Assembly (NCBI GenBank): GCA_038503035.1
Contig: JAVSML010000991.1
Location: 265,795 to 329,794 of the forward strand
Length of the DNA stretch: 64,000 nucleotides
Origin: Crocodylus rhombifer
Lineage: Eukaryota; Chordata; Crocodylia; Crocodylidae
Direction: 5' to 3'
The position numbers and the translations under genes are program-made. This document shows positions 1 to 8,490 of this stretch, piece after piece; the first letter of the stretch is position 1; the number at the start of each line of letters is the position of its first letter. The notes below the pieces were generated by a model that saw only the letters and a list, made by a program, of their open reading frames with translations, searched no databases and was not told the origin of the DNA.

Positions 1-1151
1 GGTAGGTCTTGTTTGACCAATCTCATTTCCTTCTATGACTGGGTGACCTATCACCTGGACAAGGGAGAAGAGATTGATGTCATATATCTTGACTTCAAAA
101 AAGCCTTCCATCTGGTATCCCATGATCACCTCTTGGCCAAACTGGCCGGTTGTGGCCTTGGCTCCACCACGATCCGCTGGCTGGGAAATTGGCTTCGTGG
201 TCGGACCCAGAGGGTTGTGATTGATTGCAGTCACTCATCGTGGTGCCCTGTGACCAGTGGGGTCCCTCAAGGCTCTGTCCTTGGACCCATACTGTTCAAC
301 ATCTTCATTAACAATGTGGACATTGGAGTCAGGAGTGGACTGGCCAAGTTCGCCGATGACACCAAACTTTGGGGCAAAGCATCCCTGCCAGAAGATAGGC
401 GGGTGATCCAGGCTGACCTGGACAAGCTCAGCAAATGGGCAGATGAGAACCTCATGGTGTTTAACACCGATAAATGCAAGGTTCTCCACCTTGGAAGGAA
501 AAACCTGCAGCACCCTTATAGGCTCGGCAGTGCTACGTTGGATAGCACTACAGAAGAAAGAGACTTGGGGTCATCATTGACCACAAGATGAACATGAGCC
601 TGCAATGCGATGCTGTGGCTAGTAAAGCAACCAAAATGCTGGCGTGCATCCATAGATGCTTCTCGAGCAAATCCCAGGACGTCATTCTCCCCTTGTACTC
701 AGCCTTGGTGAGGCCGCAGCTGGAGTACTGAGTCCAGTTTTGGGCTCCACAATTCAAAAAGGATGTGGAGAAGCTTGAGAGAGTCCAGAGGAGAGCCATG
801 CGCATGATCAGAGGTCAGGAAAACAGATCTTACGATGACAGGCTGAGAGCCACGGGACTCTTTAGCCTGGAAAAGCGCAGGCTCAGGGGTGATCTGATGG
901 CCACCTATAAGTTTATCAGGGGTGACCACCAGGATCTGGGGGAACATCTGTTCACCAGAGCGCCCCAAGGGATGACGAGGTCGAACGGTCACAAACTCCT
1001 GCAAGACCGTTTCAGGCTAGACATAAGGAAGAATTTCTTTACTGTCCGAGCCCCCAAGGTCTGGAACAGTCTGCCAGCGGAGGTGGTTCAAGCACCTACA
1101 TTGAACACCTTCAAGAGTAAATTGGATGCTTATCTTGCTGGGATCCTATGA
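1..1151 (+). pseudogene. CR1-A ORF2 reverse transcriptase and C-terminal region, broken
   Basis: This is the palm, thumb and C-terminal part of a CR1 ORF2 protein, the enzyme that copies LINE RNA at the target site. The block [19 protein letters not shown] (about 258-315) and the catalytic FADD motif (349-360) are intact. The frame is lost near 570-590 by a small deletion in the TEERDLGV segment. The following frame carries an in-frame TGA at about 729-731, where related copies have a cysteine codon (LEYC-QFW). From 765 the frame is open to a normal stop after YLAGIL at about 1151. One frameshift and one nonsense change make it a pseudogene although its catalytic residues survive. Confidence 0.92.
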
Positions 1152-1240
1152 CCCCAGCTGACTTCCTGCCCTTTGGGCAGGGGGCTGGACTCGATGATCT
1201 TCCGAGGTCCCTTCCAGCCCTAATGTCTATGTCTATGAAA
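1..1240 (+). mobile_element. CR1 LINE 3' half (CR1-A), cut by the window edge
   Basis: A CR1-clade non-LTR retrotransposon enters from the left edge in the middle of its reverse transcriptase and runs to its 3' end. The last 90 bases hold the typical CR1 3' UTR (gggctggactcgatgatctt, then gaggtcccttccagcccta) and a short tail of TCTATG units ending near 1240. The internal sequence is very similar to the CR1 pieces at 11849-14976 and 41211-42003, so these three belong to one subfamily. The 5' part lies outside the window, so its full length is unknown. Confidence 0.93.
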
Positions 1241-1859
1241 TTGTGTTGAGGCTCAGTAGAAAAGCCTTCTCTAAAGGATAATGCCTGGACTAAATGCAAA
1301 AAAACCCCAAGTGCAGTCAAGTAGAAAGATATAGCATTCAGCAGGATTTTCACTGGGCATGTACAGCCATTCACCACACCTAGTCTACATTAATATAGCT
1401 TACTTTACTTCACACAAGGAGTGGAACATGCAGCTGTCCACCACTTCTGGTAATTACATGGGTAAACCAGTGCAAATAACTCAGGGTGGAAGAAAAGGCA
1501 GACGGGACTTGCAGATTCCTTTCAGTGATAGCCAGTGGGAGACTGCCTGAGATGTAAGCAGTGCCTCCTGGCAGTGTTCCCCAAGAAGCAGGCAAGACAG
1601 CTACACAAGGAGCTCTGAAGCATCCTCCATCATGATGACTTTCTCAATTCAATGATGAAGGAAACCTCTAAACTGCAGAGGAAGGACTGCCAGAAGCAGC
1701 AATAGAGAAGGAAGAGGATGTCAACTCCCAGACAGGTGGATGTTGGAAGCTCTAGAAGCAAGTAGAAGTCTTCATCTCCACCTGCAGCAGTTTTCCTGAA
1801 GAACAAATAGCAACTCTTTCCTGAAGAGTCATAGCAATAGAGGAGGAGAAGCACATTCC
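1241..1859. other. Unassigned spacer
   Basis: I see no recognisable gene or repeat family here. It separates the CR1-A tail from the 5' readable part of CR1-B. Small open frames exist on both strands but show no motif. It might hold a highly decayed upstream part of CR1-B, which I cannot demonstrate. Confidence 0.4.
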
Positions 1860-2625
1860 ATTGTTAGAAGAGGCCAGGCCAGGCCTCCAAGATTGGGAGG
1901 ATTGAGACCCATAAAGAGGAAGCAATGGGTTATGGTGGTTGTAGACTCCTTTTGGTGGGGGCTGGAGGCATCCATCTTCTGGCCTGATCTGTTATTTTGG
2001 AAAATCTCCTGCTTGCCCAAAACCTGGACCCAAGATGTCACAGTGAGATTACTGAAACTCATCCAGCCCTCTGACTACTATTCCATGATGCTCACCCATG
2101 TTGTCACCATAATACTGCCAGGGCAGACCTTGAGCAGATAAAAAGTAACTACAGGTTTCTGGGTGCAAGGATTATTCTTCTTGATCCTTTTGGTCAAGGG
2201 GAAGGGCCCAGGCAGGAATGGATGCTTCCTACAGATCAATGCATGATTGCACAGATGATGTCATCAGCAGGGCTTTGGCTTCTTTGACCATGGGATGTTG
2301 TTCTAAGAAGGAGGATTGCTAGGGAGAAATGTGATCCAACTGACAAAAAGAGGGAAGAGCATCTTCACAGACAGGCTCACTAACATAGTGAGGAGGGCTT
2401 TAAATTAGGTTCACTGGGAGATGGAGACCAAAGCCCTAAGATAAGTGGGTGATCGGGAAGAATTATAAGCAGGAAGGGGCAGCAGGGAAGGCGTTCTCAT
2501 TTTTCCTGAGAAAGCTGGGCAATTGTCTAGTTACCTCAGGTGTCTACACACAAATAAACAGAGTTTGGAAAACAACCAAAAGGAACTGGAAGTCCTTATA
2601 CAGTCCCAGAACTGTGATGTGATAG
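1860..2625 (+). mobile_element. CR1-B, segment 1: ORF1 esterase region to start of ORF2 endonuclease
   Basis: An old CR1 copy begins to be readable here. The order is an SGNH-esterase-like domain (the C-terminal domain of CR1 ORF1), a short linker, then the start of the APE-type endonuclease of ORF2 (at about 2540-2625, a frame reading CLHTNKQSLENNQKELE then VLIQSQNCDVIA). It stops abruptly at 2625, where an insertion begins. The endonuclease resumes at 4082. Other segments of the same copy are at 4082-4246, 5220-5392, 5671-6330 and 6510-8222. Confidence 0.85.
1888..2405 (+). pseudogene. CR1-B ORF1 SGNH/GDSL esterase-like domain, decayed
   Basis: The translation shows a basic start (KRKQ), a hydrophobic strand ending in DSFWWGLEA (the position of the GDSLLRG nucleophile block in CR1 ORF1 proteins), CLPKTWTQDVTVRLLKLIQP, and then PSDYYSMMLTHVVT. 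A second stretch (about 2290-2400, shifted frame) reads RRNVIQLTKRGKSIFTDRL, matching the C-terminal block that normally carries the catalytic Asp-x-x-His. Here the histidine position is glutamine. An esterase domain in CR1-like ORF1 proteins is established knowledge. Frameshifts and the lost His make this copy inactive. Confidence 0.8.
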
Positions 2626-4081
2626 CATGACTGCTTGGCTTTGAACACCTGTTGCCGCCATGCCCTAGTGTGGGTGCATGGTGGTGGGCATAATGGGGAT
2701 TCGTGTGATCCCTAGGAGAGACTTCAATCACTCCTGAAGAGGCCCCTAAACTCTTCTGCCATGACTTTGATTGTATTTCTAGTGAGGCATTCCTCCTCTG
2801 TCAGTCCCTCAGGGTCAGTCACTCTTCCTGATGGATGGTTGTGAGGCTCCACCTCCTCTACACCCCTTCCTTATGCCAACATCTGGCTGTCCACCAGATC
2901 TTGGGGCAGCCGTCCCTCCGGTATAGATGACTCCTGATCTCAATGTCTTCTACATGATTTTCTCAGGTTCGTTTCTGTGATGAATCATGGGCCTACTGGC
3001 TGTGCCTGTTCTGCCTTTCTTCCCCCTTGCTGATGACCACGTGTCAGGCCTTGGGGTCACTCTAATGCTGTGATGTATTCTGGATCCTCTTCAATGTGAC
3101 CCTGACCACAGCAATACATAAGGGAACCAAAAGAAAAGAAAGCCAAAAGGATGTACCCCAACAAAACACAATGATTATAAGACTGTGAATATGGACTACA
3201 ACGAAAACAAAAGGGATTTAGAACAAAGGAGAAGAAGGTGGACAGAAAAAGGGAAAGGGAGAGAGTACACCATTCTCTCCCTCTTTCTGCCTCAGGGCCA
3301 TGACCTGATGGTGTCCCCTGAATGCTGCTCCGTTCTAACCTTCTGTGGATCCATCTTCCGCCCTTCCTTGGGGCAGACTATCTCCACCTGTGAACTACTG
3401 GAGTGTGAAGTCTCTGTCATTTCTGGATCTGTTGTTACTCTATCTTTGATGATGCTGTTCCCTGGATGCCGGCATGGATTGACCCCAGCATCGGGTTCTT
3501 CCTCCGCCACCTGGGGTGTCTCACCCCGAACCTACCTTGCTTCTCTGTATGGGTGTGACTTGTTGCCGGCACAGAGCTTCCACAGCCTCCATTGCTGTTG
3601 TCTGATCCGGGTGTCTGTCCTCAACCTGATGCTGTGTGCCACCGGCTTGGAGAGCCTCAGCAGCCTCTGCTGCTGCTCTCTGCATTATATCAATGAGCCG
3701 GGGTGGCTTGCTGCTGTCTTGGACAGTCTCAGCAGCCTCCACTGGTGTTCTCCACTTCTGGTATCTGTATTCCAGCTGGTGCTGCTTGCTGCCAGTGTGG
3801 AGAGCTTCCGCTGCTTCTCCCGCTCTCTCCATCTCCCCCTCATCAGCCTCTTTTATGCTCACTGACAGGTAATTGCCTCTGACATCACCCACTGGTCCCA
3901 GCTGTATATAGGCATGGCTTGCAAACCACACGGGCTCCATCTTTTGTTCCCTCAGCATATGCTGCCCTGTATTTGGTAAGTAATTCTTTTTGTGATTTTC
4001 TCCTTCGGTGTGTGTAACTCCCATCCCGGGGTCCCTTGAGGGAGGGGTCTCCAGCCCCTTTGTGCTAGTGCCCCTGGGACA
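2626..4081. mobile_element. Unclassified insertion of about 1.46 kb inside CR1-B
   Basis: CR1-B endonuclease sequence stops at 2625 and resumes at 4082, so 2626-4081 is inserted DNA. GATAG occurs on both sides (2621-2625 and 4082-4086), fitting a 5 bp target-site duplication. Read on the minus strand the insert starts TGTCCCAGGGGC, which looks like an LTR start, and holds TATA-like boxes (GCCTATATACAG, GCATAAAAGAGG). The other end (minus: CAGTCATG) is not a clean CA end, and I see no polyadenylation signal. An alternative boundary uses a 9 bp repeat CATGACTGC (2626-2634, 4114-4122), but CR1 codons continue left of 4114, which favours GATAG. The family is unknown to me. Confidence 0.6.
3555..3820 (-). 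repeat. Degenerate 72-78 bp tandem repeat with preserved reading frame
   Basis: On the minus strand an open frame of 197 codons (4114 to 3521) contains the motif EAAEAL or a close variant four times, with spacings of 26, 24 and 26 residues. Two units continue QHQLEYRYQ and QHQVEDRHP. The unit length is a multiple of three, so the frame survives. This is a protein-like tandem repeat inside the unclassified insertion. The open frame starts within CR1-B sequence (4114-4082), so as it stands it is not a simple gene of the insert. I know no family with this repeat. Confidence 0.6.
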
Positions 4082-4246
4082 GATAGGAATAACAGACTTG
4101 GTGGAACAGCTCACATGACTGCAGCACTGTCATGGATGGCTATAAACTGTTAAGGAAGGACAGGCAAGGAAGAAGAGGAGGAGTTGAACTTTATGTAAAA
4201 AAAAAAAAGCTGTATGATTGCTCAAAAGTGCAGTATAAAACTGGAA
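4082..4246 (+). mobile_element. CR1-B, segment 2: endonuclease middle
   Basis: The APE-type endonuclease of CR1-B continues after the insertion. With a two-base deletion near 4096, the sequence reads as the GITETWW block, followed by HDCSTVMDGYKLLRKDR (about 4114-4165), QGRRGGVELYVK and an A-run. TETWW carries the metal-binding glutamate of this nuclease fold. The segment ends where a minus-strand CR1 begins at 4247. Confidence 0.8.
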
Positions 4247-5219
4247 ATAGTTTCATAGATATAAGGTTAGCAGGGACCTAAGTAGATCTTCCAGTCTAAC
4301 CCCCTTCCCAGGGCAGGAGAGAATATTGGACTTATATGACCCCAGCTAGGTAATTCTCAAGCCTCCTCTTAAAGACCCCCAAGGTAGGAGCCAGCACCAC
4401 TTCCCTTGGAAGCTGGTTCTGGATCCTAGCCACTCTGACTGAAATAGTGCCTTCTAATGTCCAGCCTGAACCTACTCTCAAACAACTTATGGCCATTATT
4501 CCTTGTTACTCCAGGAGGTGCATGGATGAACAGGGTCTCTCCTATTCCCCACTGGTCCGTCCCCCCTCGTTAGTTTATAGATGGCTACCAGGTCCCCATC
4601 AGCCTTCTCTAGTGAAGGCTGAACAGGTTCAGGTCCCGTAGCCTCTCCTCGTAGGGTCTGCCCTGGTGTCCCTGGACCATGTGAGTGGCCCTCCTCTGGA
4701 CCCTCTTGATGCTGGCCATGTCTCTCCTAAAGTGTGGGACCCAGAACTGGATGCAGTACTCCAACTGTGGCCTGACAAGTGTCATAAAGAGGAGAAGGAT
4801 CCCCTCCTTGGACCTGCTTCTGATGCATCTGTGAATGCACGACAAGATGTGGTTAGCCCTACTGATTGTGTCCTCATATTGGCAGCCTGTGTTCATTTTG
4901 GAATCGATAATGACTCCAAGACCTCTTTCTGCCATTGTGCTTTTGAGAAGGGAGTTCCCCAGCCTATAGGTATGCTGCTGGTTCTTACTGCCCAAATGTA
5001 GTACCCTGCACTTGTCAGTACTGAATCTCATCCTGTTCTCATTTGCCTACCCCTGTAACCTGTCCAGGTCCAGCTGTATCCTGTCCCTCCCTTCTAGTGT
5101 GCCCACCTCACCCCAAATCTTGTGTCATCAGTGAATTTGAACAAGGTGCTTTTCACCCCCTTGTCCAAGTGATTAGAAAGAAATTGAACAATGCAGACCC
5201 AAGGACTGAGCCCTAGGCT
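4247..5219 (-). mobile_element. CR1-C, 5'-truncated CR1 inserted in CR1-B on the opposite strand
   Basis: The element reads on the minus strand from about 5219 to a 3' end at 4247 (plus-strand sequence ttcatagatataaggttagcag, the reverse complement of a CR1 tail). It carries the second half of ORF2 and the 3' UTR. It lies between CR1-B codons, which end in KTGNS on the left and resume as ESLWVKVRG on the right, so it inserted later than CR1-B. It resembles the large minus-strand CR1 at 35957-39950 closely enough to be the same subfamily. Confidence 0.9.
4330..5210 (-). pseudogene. CR1-C ORF2 C-terminal half, broken
   Basis: Read on the minus strand, [10 protein letters not shown] is followed by TDDTRF, so the FADD catalytic motif has become FTDD (Ala to Thr). 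Then come MRFSTDKCRVLHLGSKN, YRLGNSLL, SCIHRCIRSRSKEG, LVRPQLEYCIQFW and RRATHMVQG, all in the order expected for CR1. The frame from 5031 runs to about 4609 and is then lost; the rest (about 4330-4600) is recognisable only by nucleotide similarity to the copy near 36 kb. The fingers of the reverse transcriptase are missing by 5' truncation. Confidence 0.88.
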
Positions 5220-5392
5220 ATTGAAAGTCTCTGGGTTAAGGTCAGAGGGAAGAACAACAAGGAAGATGCTGTGGTGGGTGTCTTCTATAGACCACCAGAC
5301 AAGGTGTTCTTCAAACAGCTAGCATAAGTTTCCCAATCACAGGCCCTGGTTCTCCTGGAGGATTTTAATCACACTGACATCTGCTGGGAACA
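5220..5392 (+). mobile_element. CR1-B, segment 3: endonuclease C-terminal part
   Basis: The frame reads ESLWVKVRGKNNKEDAVVG, then VFYRPPDK and, after a gap, ALVLLEDFNHTDICWEH. The DFNH block is the conserved Asp-Asn active-site block of APE-type endonucleases (normally GDFNH; here Gly is Glu). The segment ends at ICWEH near 5392, where foreign GC-rich sequence starts. Confidence 0.82.
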
Positions 5393-5670
5393 TGGGTGAC
5401 TGGTGCACCGTAGTCAGGGGGGCACATGCCCCCCAGTGACTGGTGGGATTCCCCCTCTAACTGATCCTGCCACCTGGGGGGGACATGAGATGGGTGATCA
5501 CTGTGGCCAATCACTGCAGTCACTTGCAGAAGTCACTCCACTCCCCAGCCGGTGCTTGCAGGGTGGGGGGCACTGGCATCTGCCCCCCTGCCCATTACCT
5601 AAGTGGCAAGTGCGGCTGGCCAGGGAGTGCACCAGCACTCTCAGGGGGTGCAAGTGCCGCTGGATAGGAG
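5393..5670. mobile_element. Short GC-rich hAT-like non-autonomous element inside CR1-B
   Basis: CR1-B codons stop near 5392 and restart near 5671 (the frame before QSRKFLKGLGDNF). Between them is about 280 bp of GC-rich DNA. Its left part has CTGGTGCACCGTAGTCAGGG with an adjoining hairpin (AGTCAGGGGGGCA paired with TGCCCCCCAGTGACT, 5412-5442). Its right end reads CAGGGGGTGCAAGTGCCGCTG, whose reverse complement resembles the left end loosely. The CAGxGG-type ends suggest a hAT MITE. I could not find a clean 8 bp duplication, so the boundaries are approximate and the class is tentative. Confidence 0.5.
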
Positions 5671-6330
5671 AGCAATATAGTAGGCACAGGCAATCCAGAA
5701 AGTTTTTGAAAGGTCTTGGGGACAACTTCCTGGTGCAAGTGGTGGACAGGCCAACAAGGAGTTGTGCTCTTCTTGTTCTGCTGCTCACTGATAGAGAAGA
5801 ATAGGTGGGCAATGTAGAAGTGGATGGCAACTTGAGCAGCAGCTACCACAAGATGATTGAGTTCATGATCCTGAGAAAAGGAAGGAATGAGACCAGCAGA
5901 GTAAGGAACCTGGGCTTCAGAAAAGAAGACTTTGACTCACTGAAAGAACTATTGGGCAGGATCTCCTGGGAAGCCAGTTTGAGGGGGGAAGGAGTCCAGG
6001 AGTGCTGGTTCTATTTTAAAGAAACCTTACTGAGGGCCTAGGACTGAAACATCCTGATATGCAGAAAGACTACCAAGCATGGCAGAAGACAGCTTGGCTT
6101 AGCAGGATACTCTACAGTGAGCTACAACACAAAAAGGAAGCTTGCAAGAAGTGGAAACTTGGCCAAACAACTAGGGAGGAATATAAAAATATTGTTCAGG
6201 CATGCAGGTATGAATTTAAGACAGCCAAAGTGAAATTGAAGTTTCAGATAGTGATTGTATGTGAAGAGTAACAAAAAGGGGTTTCTACAAGCATGTCAGC
6301 AACAAGAGAAAGATCAGAAAATGTGAGTCC
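5671..6330 (+). mobile_element. CR1-B, segment 4: linker between endonuclease and reverse transcriptase
   Basis: The reading is QSRKFLKGLGDNFLVQVVDR, PTRSCALLVLLLTDREE (a stop follows), VGNVEVDGNLSSSYHKMIEF, LGFRKEDFDSLKELLGRISW, and then LQHKKEACKKWKLGQTTREE to about 6265. These are the usual blocks between the endonuclease and the polymerase of CR1 ORF2. Several stops and frame changes are present. The segment is interrupted after 6330 by a fragment of another CR1. Confidence 0.85.
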
Positions 6331-6509
6331 AAGGGAAGTGGTGCTTACTCCTACCCTGCGGGTCTTCAGAAGGAGGCTAGATAGACACTTAGCCGGGGTC
6401 ATTTGACCCCAGCATTCTCTCCTGCCCATGACAGGGGGTCAGATTTGATGACCTGGTCAGGTCCCTTATGACCCTACCAACTATGAAACAACTATAAAAC
6501 TATGAGTCC
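6331..6509 (+). mobile_element. Very short CR1 3' end inserted in CR1-B
   Basis: About 180 bp carries the last codons of a CR1 ORF2 (RVFRRRLDRHLAGVI then stop, about 6357-6404) and its 3' UTR, ending in repeated AACTATGA-type units. The sequence TGAGTCC occurs just before (6324-6330) and at the end (6503-6509), fitting a short target-site duplication or microhomology. CR1-B codons resume after it (TDDVEKSAVLCAFFTSVF from 6535). It is a severely 5'-truncated insertion, the usual outcome of LINE retrotransposition. Confidence 0.78.
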
Positions 6510-8222
6510 TGTAGTGAATGCATGAGGCAACCTGGTGACAGATGATGTGGAAAAGTCTGCAGTACTCTGTGCCTTTTTCACTTCAGTCTTCACAGGCAAG
6601 GCCAACTTCCAAGCTAATGCACTGGGCAGCACAGTTTTGGAAGGAGGTGAACAGCCAATGGTGGCAAAAGAACAGGTTATGGACTATTTAGAAAAGCTGG
6701 ACATGTATAAGTCCATGGGGCTGGACATGATGCACCCACGAGTACTAAAGAGTGTGAGCTAATGTGATTGCAGAGCTGCTAGCCATTATCTTTGAAAGCT
6801 CATGGTGGCTTGAAGAGGTCCTGGTTGATTGGAAAATGGCAAATATAATGACCATTTTAAGAAAGGGAAGAAGAAGATCTAAGCAACTACAGACCAGTCA
6901 GCCTCATCTCAGTCCTCAGAAAAATTATGGAGCAGGTCCTCAAAAAATTCATTTCTGAACACTGGAAGAGAAGGTGATTCAGAACAGTCAGCATGAAGTC
7001 ACCAAGAGCAAGGCATGCCTGACCAGCCTGATTGTCTTCTGTGGCCAGATGACTGGCTCTGTGGATGTGGCAAAAACAGTAGACATGATATACCTTGAAT
7101 TTAGCAAGGCTTTTGATATGGTTTCCCATAACATTCTTGCAAGCAAACTAAGGAAGTACGGGCTAAATGAATAGACTTTAAGATGGGTAGAAAACTGGCT
7201 GGATCTTCAGGCTCAGAGGGTAGTAATCAATGGCTTGATGTCTAGCTGGCAGCTGGTACTAGGTGGACTACCCCAGGGGTTGAGTCCTAAGGCCAGTTTT
7301 GTTCAGTATGTACATCAGCTATTTAGAAGATGAGATGGAGTGCACCCTCAGCAAGTGCGCACATGACACCAAGCTGTAGGGAGAAGTAGACACACTGGAG
7401 GGTAGGGTTAGGATTCAGAGACCTCAACAAATTGGAGGATTGAATTCAATAAAAACAAGTGCAAACTCCTGCACTTAGGACAGAACAATCCCATGCACTG
7501 GTACAGGCTGAGGATCAACTGCCTAAGCAGCAGCTCTGCAGTAAAGGACCTAGGGTTTACTGTGGACAGTATATTGAATATGAGCCAACAGTATGCCTGT
7601 GTTGTAAAGAAGGCTAATGGCATACTGAGCTGCATTCAGAGGACCACTGGAAGCATACTGAAGGAAGAAATTACTCCCCTCTATTCTGCACTGATAAGAC
7701 CATATCTGTAGAACTCTGTCCAGTTTTGGATCCCCCACTATAAAGAGAATGTGAAAAAATTGGATAGAGTCCAGCAGAGGGCAATGAAAATGTTTAGGGG
7801 GCTGGGGCATATGACTTATGAGAAGTGGCTGAGGGAACTGGGCTAATTTAGCCTGGAGAAGAGAAGATTCAGAGGGGATTTAATAGCAGCCTTCAACTAT
7901 CTGAAGGGGATATTCAAAGAGCATGGAGCTAAACTATTCTCAGTAGTGGCAGATGACAGAACAAGAAACAATGGTCTTAAGTTGCATCAAAGGTAGTGTA
8001 GCTTGGATATTAGGAAAAACTGTTTCATGAGGAGGACAGTAAAGCACTGGAACAGATTACCTAGAGAGGTTATGGAATCTCCATCTTTAGAGGTTTTTAA
8101 GACCATGCTAGAGAAAGCCTTGGCTGGGATGATCTAGTTGGGGATGACCCTGCTTTGAGCAGGGGGCTGGACTATATGACCTCTCAAGGTCCTTTCCAAC
8201 CCTAAGTTTCTATAATTCTATG
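6510..8222 (+). mobile_element. CR1-B, segment 5: reverse transcriptase and 3' end
   Basis: This holds the reverse transcriptase of CR1-B and its 3' UTR. Recognisable blocks are CAFFTSVFTGKANF, HPRVLKSVS, IAELLAIIFESSWW, LVDWKMANIM, IYLEFSKAFDMVSH (about 7087-7128), and later LSCIQRTTGSILKEEITPLY. The catalytic FADD position reads CAHD (7356-7367). The coding part ends near 8137. The 3' UTR reads gggctggactatatgacctc, then aggtcctttccaaccctaag and a TTCTATAATTCTATGA tail ending near 8222. Many stops and frameshifts show it is old. Confidence 0.9.
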
Positions 8223-8490
8223 ACTGGGGGAAGGAGCTAGCAGGTCCATAGTGGATTGCCCAGTTGTGGGGTAGGGAGCTAAAATAGGCCAGTCAAGGTC
8301 AAGAGGTGGGAAAAGCACAACTCTGGGGATGAGGCGAGCAACTTGGCTTTCCCAGTTCTGGGGCTGCACTGCAAACATGTACAGGAGTTTGTGGAATCGG
8401 GTTAACCTACTCAGGTAAACTTAGATTGGGCGCACCAAATTTTAGTGCGATTTAAGTCCTCCAAACACCTAGACAATTCAGATCAACCTA
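8223..8490. repeat. Interspersed repeat, family A, copy 1
   Basis: GC-richer sequence directly after the CR1-B tail shares a diagnostic stretch with 52240-52500 and 57985-58250: a short block near a GGCTGCACTGCAAACATGT-like string, followed by a purine-rich spacer and GGGTTAACC. I cannot assign it to a known family and see no clear terminal repeats. It may be a decayed DNA transposon or SINE-like sequence. Confidence 0.45.

Noticed and set aside
3185..3865. Plus-strand open frame of 226 codons
   Set aside because: It lies in the unclassified insertion, is Ser/Cys/Leu-rich, and is antisense to the frame-preserving EAAEAL repeat. No domain or start context supports it.
2626..4122. 9 bp direct repeat CATGACTGC as target-site duplication of the unclassified insertion
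   Set aside because: CR1 codons for the GITETWW block lie to the left of the second CATGACTGC, so the right boundary must be further left, at GATAG (4082-4086). I keep the repeat as an unexplained coincidence or a trace of a more complex event.
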